Both the position numbers and the translations under genes were made by a program. A model generated the notes under the pieces. It was not told the origin of the DNA. It saw nothing but the letters and a program-made list of their open reading frames with translations, and did no database searches. Positions 7,914 through 14,224 of a stretch of DNA of 16,380 nucleotides are shown in pieces. Each line of letters begins with the position of its first letter. Position 1 is the first letter of the stretch. Origin of the DNA: Candidatus Humimicrobium oleiphilum (GTDB lineage: Bacteria > Actinomycetota > Humimicrobiia > Humimicrobiales > Humimicrobiaceae); the NCBI GenBank assembly GCA_002304935.1, contig DBPS01000006.1:23466-39845 (forward strand). The letters are read 5' to 3'.

Positions 7914-9239
7914 ATGTCAAAGGCAAAAAGTTTTTTTAAAAAAGTCGGCTGCATTTTTATTTCACCTGAAATCACAAATGATGGAAGGTCTTTAAATCTT
8001 TTTTACAAATATTTTCTCGGAGGCATATTTGTCAGGCTTCTTTTTATGCCCTTCTTTTTCCAGAGAGACCTTCTTTCTACCTACCAGAGAGCAGCTGATA
8101 CGGTTTTTAATGGAAATATAGGTTCTGATTTTCAGCAGCTTATAACAAATATAATACATTCTGTGTATTTCCTGCTGTCAAAAACCCTCTTTCCTTTCAT
8201 TAATTCATATAAGGATATTCTTTTAAATCAGGATACCTGGGTTTCCTGGGTCGAGTTTGTAAAAAGCGATAATATTTTCCTGATACTTGCTGTCTTTAAA
8301 TTTTTATATTTTCTTTTTGATATCGCATGCATATTTGTAATCATGAGGCTTTTTTATGACGGAGATGCCCGGAAGAAATTAAGGATATTCAAGTACTGGA
8401 TGTTCAATCCTATTGTAATTTTTGTACTTTATCTTTTTGCAAGGCATGACATAATCGGTCTTTTTGTAACCCTTCTTGCTTTTCTTCTTGCGAAAAAGAA
8501 AAGAAAATACTGGGCAGTGCTTGTCCTTGCAATTGCAGTGGCCATAAGATTTTTCCCGATAATGGTTCTTCCGATCCTCATAATTTATCTTGCTGAAAAG
8601 AAAAAGGACTATATTATAATGCTGGCAATAGGTCTTTCAGGCCTTGTTGCAATTGAGGCAGTATCATATGTCGCTTTCGGGAAAAGCGTTATATTCTCCC
8701 TGCTTAATGCTGAGCATTTCAACTATATTATTTCTTCCAAGCTGGAGCTCATAGTCCATGACCGGATATTTATATTCCTGGTTGTTTATACGGTACTGAT
8801 TCTCAGTTTCATAAAACTTAAAAACAAATCTTTCGATTTTTTAATGTCATACTGTGCCATGGTCTATTTATTATATGTGGCACTTTCATATTTCCATCCG
8901 CAGTATCTTTTGTGGAGCGTTCCTTTTGTTTTATATATTGCCGGCAGGCAGAAAAATATGTACTATTTCCAGTGGGTTCAGTTCGCATTCCTGGCAATAG
9001 TTTTCATTTACTGGGGAGATCTTATAACGAAATTCCTTTTTGCTTCATTTGACCACAGATTTTTCATTTATCTGCCTGGGCCGATACCCCTTATAAACAG
9101 ATTCTATGATCCGGCAAAATTTGTGAATATATTCAGAAGCATATTTACAGGAGTTTCCCTGTGGATGGTTTATCTTATTTATCTGTACAATAAAAAAATT
9201 ACCAGGGAAAACGAGCTGGCTGACAAAACAGGATTATAA
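7914..9239 (+). CDS. GT-C membrane glycosyltransferase (GT87/mannosyltransferase-like)
   Basis: This 441-residue polytopic protein has about nine to ten hydrophobic segments, laid out as a GT-C enzyme using a lipid-linked sugar donor on the outer face. A first membrane segment at about 31-48 is followed by an outer loop with acidic residues (RDLLSTYQRAADTVF, D52 and D62). Next come YWMFNPIVIFVLYLFARHD at 161-179, the repeated helix pair at 181-227 (IGLFVTLLAFLLAKKKRKYW, then AIRFFPIMVLPILIIYLA), and a late SYFHPQYLLWSVPF motif at 325-338. The FNP, FP and HPQYLLW elements are reminiscent of GT87/DUF2029 and PIG-M-like mannosyltransferases. I cannot decide between these families. The ATG has no Shine-Dalgarno. 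It opens a tight operon: 12 bases separate it from the next gene. The acceptor is unknown, but the neighbouring exported hydrolase suggests the same outer-face glycan. Confidence 0.75.
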   Translation: MSKAKSFFKKVGCIFISPEITNDGRSLNLFYKYFLGGIFVRLLFMPFFFQRDLLSTYQRAADTVFNGNIGSDFQQLITNIIHSVYFLLSKTLFPFINSYKDILLNQDTWVSWVEFVKSDNIFLILAVFKFLYFLFDIACIFVIMRLFYDGDARKKLRIFKYWMFNPIVIFVLYLFARHDIIGLFVTLLAFLLAKKKRKYWAVLVLAIAVAIRFFPIMVLPILIIYLAEKKKDYIIMLAIGLSGLVAIEAVSYVAFGKSVIFSLLNAEHFNYIISSKLELIVHDRIFIFLVVYTVLILSFIKLKNKSFDFLMSYCAMVYLLYVALSYFHPQYLLWSVPFVLYIAGRQKNMYYFQWVQFAFLAIVFIYWGDLITKFLFASFDHRFFIYLPGPIPLINRFYDPAKFVNIFRSIFTGVSLWMVYLIYLYNKKITRENELADKTGL

Positions 9240-9251
9240 AAATATTTAGTC

Positions 9252-9986
9252 ATGAAAATACTGAAAAGAATAAAAGAAAATAAAAAAACAATACCAAGGC
9301 TTCTGCTGCTTGCAATATCGGCAATCATAATAATGCTGCTTGCTACTTCATGCACCAGGGCGTTGTTTCTGCCAGGTGTAAGCCTTGGCTATTTTATCTG
9401 GGAAGATGATAATGGAAAAATCAATATTTCCTGGAGTTCTGACAGAAAAAAAGTTAATTTCACAGGCTTATTATCCACAGACGGAGTATTTGATGATATT
9501 GAAAAATCATCTTTTGAAGAAGATGACAAAATAATCATTTCGGAAAAAACTTTTTCATTTGACTGTATGTTAAATGAAGAAGATTTTACAGACAGTATTT
9601 CATTTGACTGTATGGATTACAGTTATATTGAAGTCAGTTTAAAAATAGACGGCAATGCTGATTTAAACAGGATAAACATAGGCAAGTTTTTAAATTCACC
9701 TCAGGAAGATAATTTCCGGATAAGTCCTGATTATTTTAAAGATTTAAAAACAATTCCATGGTTTAGAAACCATCCATTTGTAGAATTCTTTAAAAAATTA
9801 TACTCCAACAAATACCTGACTTTCTTTTATATCTTATTGCTGGGAGTAGTGCTGATTGAAATACTGCGGATAACAAAATTCAGGCCTGTAAAAAGAAAAG
9901 GACTTTCCATATTAATCTCATATATGGTACTTCTTATAATCGATTTCGGATTCCTTGTTTTTTTATGGTATGTAAATGGACATTAA
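9252..9986 (+). CDS. Unrecognised membrane-anchored protein, exported central domain and two C-terminal TM segments
   Basis: I do not recognise this 244-residue protein. Residues 1-14 are strongly basic, and residues 15-33 form a hydrophobic segment ending in LLATSC. C34 could be a lipoprotein cysteine, although alanine at -3 is not ideal, so it may instead be a plain signal anchor. Residues 40-170 are polar, acidic and strand-rich (YFIWEDDNGKINISWSSD), presumably outside the membrane. Within them SFDCM occurs twice, at 102-106 and 117-121, encoded by an exact 17-base direct repeat. Residues 188-204 and 217-240 are hydrophobic, separated by a basic loop (ITKFRPVKRKG), so the C-terminus would return through the membrane. 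It sits 12 bases after the GT-C gene and overlaps the SGNH gene by 11 bases, so it is very likely a translationally coupled partner of both. Function is unknown. Confidence 0.75.
   Translation: MKILKRIKENKKTIPRLLLLAISAIIIMLLATSCTRALFLPGVSLGYFIWEDDNGKINISWSSDRKKVNFTGLLSTDGVFDDIEKSSFEEDDKIIISEKTFSFDCMLNEEDFTDSISFDCMDYSYIEVSLKIDGNADLNRINIGKFLNSPQEDNFRISPDYFKDLKTIPWFRNHPFVEFFKKLYSNKYLTFFYILLLGVVLIEILRITKFRPVKRKGLSILISYMVLLIIDFGFLVFLWYVNGH
9553..9614 (+). repeat. 17-base direct repeat, in frame, 45 bases apart
   Basis: TTTCATTTGACTGTATG occurs at 9553-9569 and again at 9598-9614. The offset is 45 bases, exactly 15 codons, and both copies are read in the same frame as SFDCM. The sequence between copies is not repeated further. 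It looks like the remnant of a short in-frame duplication inside the exported domain of the unrecognised protein. Confidence 0.85.
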
Positions 9987-11811
9987 GAAAGATATAAAAT
10001 CAATTTTAAATGTTTTCCTGATGGTTGTAATTGCAATTGCAATAATAGTCATCGGACTTTTTATCTCATATAATTTTCTCATTAGGCTCAGCCCCAATTT
10101 TGAAGACAAGACACTTAATTATGTAAAAAGCCTTTCTCCCGAAGAATTAAAGCCAGATGAAAAAATAACTATTGAGCTTAGCTATTTTAATACAGGGAGA
10201 AGGGAAGTTAAAAATATGCATATAGAGTTTGCAATCCCTGCGCATACGAAAATAGATCCAGGCGAATTTGCAGGAGAGTATCTTAAGGAAGAAAACAAAC
10301 TTGTATTTGAAGAATCGGCCATTAAAAGAAATGAAGGAAAAAAAATACAGATTGTCCTTGTAGCAGACAAACCGCTTGATAATGGAACAGAAATAAAGTC
10401 TTCGCCTGTAGAAATAAAATATGAAGTAGGCAATGAAGCAAAAACCCTTATCCTTGGGGAAGAAATGGCTTATAAAATCTCAAGTTCCCCGAAGATGAAT
10501 TTGAGTGGAATATCCCTTAAGGACCAAAATGGCGGAGATTTAAGGATAGGTGATACTTTAAATATAAGTTTTAAAACTTCAAATAAAGGGGACATGAATG
10601 CATCAGGAGTAATAGTTGAAGCGCAGGCTCCGCAAAAAACTGAGATTATCAAAGACAGCATATCCCCGAAAGATTTTGAGCTTCAAAACAATAAAATAAT
10701 ATGGGAAATCAATAATTATCAAGTAGATGATGACACTTCTTTTTCGTATAATATTAAAATCCCTGAAGGAATTTCGAAAGATGAGAAACTTGTAAATTCT
10801 GTAAATCTTACAAGCGAACAGGGCGACAGTCTTCAGGCTTCAGCAGAATCAACAATCAGGCTTTTCCCTGAATTTGATAATTCAGCCATTACTGTTTCAG
10901 ATAAGAATGGGGAATATCTGTGGGCAGGAGATATCATAAGTTCAAATATAACTATTGAAAATACTGGTGATATCTGGGCAGAAGATGTAATAATCACCTG
11001 TCCTGTACCTCAGTACGCTTCATATGTTCCGGGAAGTGCAACATGCAGCGATGCAGAAATCATTGAATCCTCTGAGAAAGGAATAATATTCAGGATAGAC
11101 AGAATAGATATCGGGGAGAAGAAAGAAGCCAGTCTGGATTTCCAGGTTTCTTCAGGAATGAAAAACGGGGGTACTATTAAAACTGATTTCAGCTTGAGTT
11201 CAAACGGAACCGATTTTGATATAAAGCAGGCGGAAATAGGCGTAAAAGCAAACTTTAAGGTTACTATATTCTGTATGGGTGACTCCCTGATTGCAAGGTC
11301 AAACTGGCCGCAGATACTCGGAAGCATGCTTGAAGCAACTTACCCGAGAAGCGATTACAGCATTATTGCAAGCGGTATTTCACAGGAAACTGCAGCAGGA
11401 GGTTACGCGCGTTTCGATTCATCTATTTCCGGTTATAGCCCCCATATAATAATAATGGGTTATGGCACAAACGATACAGGCGGAGGGACTGACAAGTTTG
11501 ATTACTATTTAAACGGACTTGTAGGAAAAGCAAAAGCAAAAAATGCAACAGTTTTTCTGGAGAGTCTGGGTTATATAAATACTTCAATGGAACCCTCAAA
11601 AAAGGACTGGCCATATTATCAGAGAATTATTTATAATGTCGGGGCAGCAAACGGAATCCCTGTAATTGATCTCTATACTCCTATTTCAAGTGATCCCGGA
11701 AGATATGTATCGGACTGGGTCCATTATACGCCTGAAGGTTCTGCAGTAGTTGCGCAGACCATTTTCAATTATGTAGTCCAGTATCTGGACGGATACGGTA
11801 TGAGAAAATAA
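9976..11811 (+). CDS. Membrane-anchored SGNH/GDSL hydrolase with DUF11-like stalk
   Basis: This 611-residue protein starts with one membrane anchor (residues 11-36, after MDIKKDIKS), placing the rest outside. Residues 45-165, 175-295 and 300-425 look like three beta-sandwich repeats of the DUF11/CARDB kind, with recurring phrases such as ELSYFNTGRREVKNMHIEFAIP, NISFKTSNKGDMNASGVIVEAQAP and NITIENTGDIWAEDVIITCPVP. Residues 428-605 are an SGNH hydrolase: block I GDS at 435-437 (nucleophile S437), block II glycine near 467 (ASGISQET), block III GTND at 497-500 (N499), and block V DWVH at 580-583 (D580, H583). All four catalytic blocks are present, so activity as an esterase or acyl transferase on a surface glycan is likely (inference). 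C342 and C357 in the third repeat could form a disulfide. The start overlaps the preceding gene by 11 bases, with no Shine-Dalgarno. A weak hairpin follows the stop. Confidence 0.86.
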   Translation: MDIKKDIKSILNVFLMVVIAIAIIVIGLFISYNFLIRLSPNFEDKTLNYVKSLSPEELKPDEKITIELSYFNTGRREVKNMHIEFAIPAHTKIDPGEFAGEYLKEENKLVFEESAIKRNEGKKIQIVLVADKPLDNGTEIKSSPVEIKYEVGNEAKTLILGEEMAYKISSSPKMNLSGISLKDQNGGDLRIGDTLNISFKTSNKGDMNASGVIVEAQAPQKTEIIKDSISPKDFELQNNKIIWEINNYQVDDDTSFSYNIKIPEGISKDEKLVNSVNLTSEQGDSLQASAESTIRLFPEFDNSAITVSDKNGEYLWAGDIISSNITIENTGDIWAEDVIITCPVPQYASYVPGSATCSDAEIIESSEKGIIFRIDRIDIGEKKEASLDFQVSSGMKNGGTIKTDFSLSSNGTDFDIKQAEIGVKANFKVTIFCMGDSLIARSNWPQILGSMLEATYPRSDYSIIASGISQETAAGGYARFDSSISGYSPHIIIMGYGTNDTGGGTDKFDYYLNGLVGKAKAKNATVFLESLGYINTSMEPSKKDWPYYQRIIYNVGAANGIPVIDLYTPISSDPGRYVSDWVHYTPEGSAVVAQTIFNYVVQYLDGYGMRK

Positions 11812-11840
11812 GAAGCTTGTAAAATCAGAGCTTTTTCTTT
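11812..11840 (+). terminator. Weak hairpin with T-rich tail after SGNH gene
   Basis: GAAGCT (11812-11817) and AGCTTT (11829-11834) pair over five Watson-Crick pairs plus one G-T, with an 11-base loop, followed by a T-rich stretch and further T runs to about 11875. The stem is short, so termination is probably partial. Some transcripts may continue into the 52-residue gene at 11919. Confidence 0.33.
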
Positions 11841-11918
11841 GAAATTTTTTATTTTTTATATTTTAATTGAATAAATAAAAACAGAATAATAGTTTCAGTT
11901 ATTTAAGAAAGGAAAAGC

Positions 11919-12077
11919 TTGCATAAAATCTGGATTGCCAAAATTATTTATTATCTTTTTTATGCCTTTATCTTTTTTATTGCCCTTATTATATTTATTG
12001 AAATTTTTGACTACAGGTTGCTTGACGGCAATTTTGGGAAGAAAGTCATTGATATAATAAGCAGGCTTCAGTTTTAA
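11919..12077 (+). CDS. Small 52-residue single-span membrane protein, TTG start
   Basis: A TTG at 11919 opens a 52-codon frame ending with TAA at 12075-12077. The support is a strong Shine-Dalgarno, AAGAAAGGA (11905-11913), 5 bases before the TTG, which is better than that of most larger genes here. The protein begins MHKIWIAK, continues with a hydrophobic span of about 22 residues (IIYYLFYAFIFFIALIIFIEIF, residues 9-30) and ends with a short charged tail (DYRLLDGNFGKKVIDIISRLQF). It therefore looks like a one-pass membrane peptide. It lies 107 bases after the SGNH gene on the same strand, and may be its accessory subunit or an unrelated small protein. Its stop overlaps the stop of the convergent GtrB-like gene within TTAA (12074-12077). 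I recognise no family. Confidence 0.6.
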   Translation: MHKIWIAKIIYYLFYAFIFFIALIIFIEIFDYRLLDGNFGKKVIDIISRLQF

Positions 12078-13081
12078 TCAATTATTTCTTTAACTGCATA
12101 AGTAGGTTTTCCGGAAGCTTCATGATAAGTCCGCATAATAAGCTCAGCAAGTATGCCCATAGTTATTAATTGCACTCCTATAAAAATCATGAAGATAGAT
12201 AATGTAAAAAGCGGCCTGTCTGCAAGAGACATCTGAAAGAACAACCTCATAATAATCAGATATATAGTTGTAATAAGACCGACTGTTCCAGTAAAAAGGC
12301 CCAGGAGGCCGAATATCTGTATTGGTCTTTGCGAGTAGCTCAGAAGATATTTTATGGTAATAATATCCAGGATTACTCTTATAGTCCTGGATATTCCGTA
12401 TTTTGATTTGCCGAATTTTCTGCTGTGATGGTTTACTTTGACTTCTGTGACATTAATTCCCATCCAGCTTGCAACTGCCGGAATATAACGGTGCATTTCA
12501 CCATAAAGCTCGACATTTTTTACCACATCTCTGCTATATGCTTTCAGGGTACACCCATAATCATGTATGTGGACCCTGGTTAGTTTTGCTATAAGCCAGT
12601 TTGCAATCCTGGACGGCAGTTTCCTTGAAATAGCCTTATCCTGCCTGTTTGCTCTCCACCCCGATACTATATCATATCCTTCTTCCATTTTTTCAAGAAG
12701 AAGCGGTATATCCTTCGGATCGTTCTGAAGGTCTGCATCAAGAGTAATTATTACTTCTCCCCGTGCATAATCAAATCCGGCACTCATTGCAGGAGTCTGC
12801 CCGAAATTTTTCCTGAATCTGATGATCTTGTAATTATTGTTTTTTTCATGGATTTTCTTTAATTCTATAAAACTGCCATCATTGCTTCCGTCATCTATAA
12901 GTATTACTTCATAGCTTTTTCCGATTCCGGGAAGAACGGCATTTAAATTCTCATAAAGATGTTCAAGGCTTTGTTTTTCATTATATACAGGTATTACCAC
13001 GGAAAGGTATATTTCCTCTTCCTCGTCGCAAAAGCTGCTTGCTTTGGCCATTCTCTGATTTTTACTCATATAATTTTCCAT
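12074..13081 (-). CDS. Polyprenyl-phosphate glycosyltransferase, DPM1/GtrB/ArnC-like GT2
   Basis: This 335-residue protein transfers a sugar from a nucleotide donor to polyprenyl phosphate on the inner membrane face. Residues 26-245 are the GT2 domain: LSVVIPVYNE at 26-35, LIDDGSNDGS at 61-70, FGQTPAMSAGFDYARGE at 93-109, the DXD metal site LDADLQNDP at 114-122, SGWRANRQD at 140-148, HDYGCTLKAY at 173-182, and RKFGKSKYG at 221-229. Two C-terminal membrane segments (about 255-280 and 292-315) are typical of the GtrB/ArnC branch. Which sugar it uses is not readable. Its frame overlaps the upstream epimerase by 20 bases if it starts at 13081. The in-frame ATG at 13069 (MSKNQRM) overlaps by only 8 bases and has a GGA 7 bases upstream, so it may be the true start. 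It would supply donors to the GT-C enzymes in this window. Confidence 0.9.
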   Translation of the reverse strand: MENYMSKNQRMAKASSFCDEEEEIYLSVVIPVYNEKQSLEHLYENLNAVLPGIGKSYEVILIDDGSNDGSFIELKKIHEKNNNYKIIRFRKNFGQTPAMSAGFDYARGEVIITLDADLQNDPKDIPLLLEKMEEGYDIVSGWRANRQDKAISRKLPSRIANWLIAKLTRVHIHDYGCTLKAYSRDVVKNVELYGEMHRYIPAVASWMGINVTEVKVNHHSRKFGKSKYGISRTIRVILDIITIKYLLSYSQRPIQIFGLLGLFTGTVGLITTIYLIIMRLFFQMSLADRPLFTLSIFMIFIGVQLITMGILAELIMRTYHEASGKPTYAVKEIID

Positions 13082-14030
13082 CTTTTAAATTTTTTTTATA
13101 CCATGATATAAATTTTTCAAGCCCTTCTTTAATAGACGTTTCCGGCATGTATCCAATTATTTTTTTTGCTTTTTCTATATCTGCAAAAGTTGTGAAAACA
13201 TCACCTGGCTTCATTTCTTCCATTTTGATTTCAGCCTGTCTTCCAGAAATATCCTGTATGAGTTTTACAAGTTCTATCAGTTTTGTCGGGCTGGAATTGC
13301 CAAGATTAATTATTTCATAACTATTTACCCTGTCAATGCAATTAATGATGCCATTTACAATATCATCTATGTAGGTATAATCCCTGCTGGTCGAGCCATC
13401 TCCGAAGACAGTTATTTTTTGCCCGGAATATATCTGTCTCGTAAATTTATGTATCGCCATTTCCGGTCTCTGCCGCGGTCCGTAAACCGTAAAAAATCTC
13501 AGACAATATATGGCAATACCATAAAGGTGATGGTAGTTATAACATAAAAGCTCCCCGGCTTTTTTTGTGGCTGCATAAGGTGAAACAGGTTTGTCCACGC
13601 CGTCAGTTTCGGAAAAAGGCACTTTTTTATTTCCGCCATATACAGAAGACGAAGAAGCAAAAAGCATCTTTTTCACATTGTGGATTTTCATGCATTCCAG
13701 AAGATTTATCGTACCTTCAATGTTTACCTTTTCATAAAGAAGAGGGTTTTCAATCGAAGGCCTGACTCCGGCCATTGCAGCAAGATGGATAACCATATGA
13801 ATATTATTGCTGGAAAAAATCTCATCAAGCTTGTTTTTATCCAGGATATCGCCCCTGATAAGATTAAAATTTTTATTTTCCAGATTGTGCCTTATATTAT
13901 TTTCTTTAATAAGCGGATTATAAAAATCATTAAAGTTATCAAGGCAGAAAATTTTCAGGTTATTTTCAAGCAATCTGTCAGTAAGACTTGAACCTATAAA
14001 CCCTGCCCCGCCGGTCACTAATATATTCAA
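13062..14030 (-). CDS. NAD-dependent nucleotide-sugar epimerase (extended SDR, UDP-glucuronate 4-epimerase-like)
   Basis: This 322-residue soluble protein has every mark of an extended short-chain dehydrogenase acting on nucleotide sugars. It has the Rossmann motif GGAGFIG at 7-13 with D31 for the NAD ribose, IHLAAMAGVRPS at 81-92, SSSVYG at 127-132, and the catalytic pair Y152/K156 in YAATKK. It also has RFFTVYGPRQRPEMAI at 178-193 and GDGSTSRDYTYIDDI at 210-224. The FNDFYNPLIKENNIRHNL stretch (33-50) and the GPRQRPEMA block resemble UDP-glucuronate 4-epimerases, so the product may be UDP-galacturonate, but other 4-epimerase activities cannot be excluded. The start is TTG at 14030 (no ATG fits the Rossmann strand), backed by an AGAGG Shine-Dalgarno (14039-14043, complement) 8 bases upstream. 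It overlaps the polyprenyl-phosphate glycosyltransferase, so the two are surely one operon. Confidence 0.88.
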   Translation of the reverse strand: MNILVTGGAGFIGSSLTDRLLENNLKIFCLDNFNDFYNPLIKENNIRHNLENKNFNLIRGDILDKNKLDEIFSSNNIHMVIHLAAMAGVRPSIENPLLYEKVNIEGTINLLECMKIHNVKKMLFASSSSVYGGNKKVPFSETDGVDKPVSPYAATKKAGELLCYNYHHLYGIAIYCLRFFTVYGPRQRPEMAIHKFTRQIYSGQKITVFGDGSTSRDYTYIDDIVNGIINCIDRVNSYEIINLGNSSPTKLIELVKLIQDISGRQAEIKMEEMKPGDVFTTFADIEKAKKIIGYMPETSIKEGLEKFISWYKKNLKDGKLYE

Positions 14031-14224
14031 TAAACAAACCTCTTAAATAAATGTATTTAATTCAAAAAATCAGGTAAAATCTATAATATTATTATTAATA
14101 CTTTTTGTTTTTGGTTTTCAGATATTTTTTAGCTATTATACATTAAATAGTATTTTTTTATAGTTATTAATCTTTAATTATTGGTGTTTTTAATAGAATT
14201 AAAAAAGCAGAAACAGACAAAAAA
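14031..14224. promoter_or_regulatory. Divergent regulatory gap with candidate plus-strand promoters
   Basis: This 194-base AT-rich gap separates the epimerase operon from the right-edge GT-C gene, so both transcripts should begin here. For the plus gene I see TTCAAA (14061-14066) with a perfect TATAAT (14082-14087) at 15 bases, and TTGGTT (14111-14116) with TATTAT (14134-14139) at 17 bases. Neither is decisive. The Shine-Dalgarno of the epimerase occupies 14039-14043. No reading frame of note occurs. Confidence 0.35.

Noticed and set aside
13680..13991. 103-codon plus-strand open frame within the epimerase gene
   Set aside because: It is antisense to the conserved Rossmann region, and its sequence looks like a complement shadow with no start signal.
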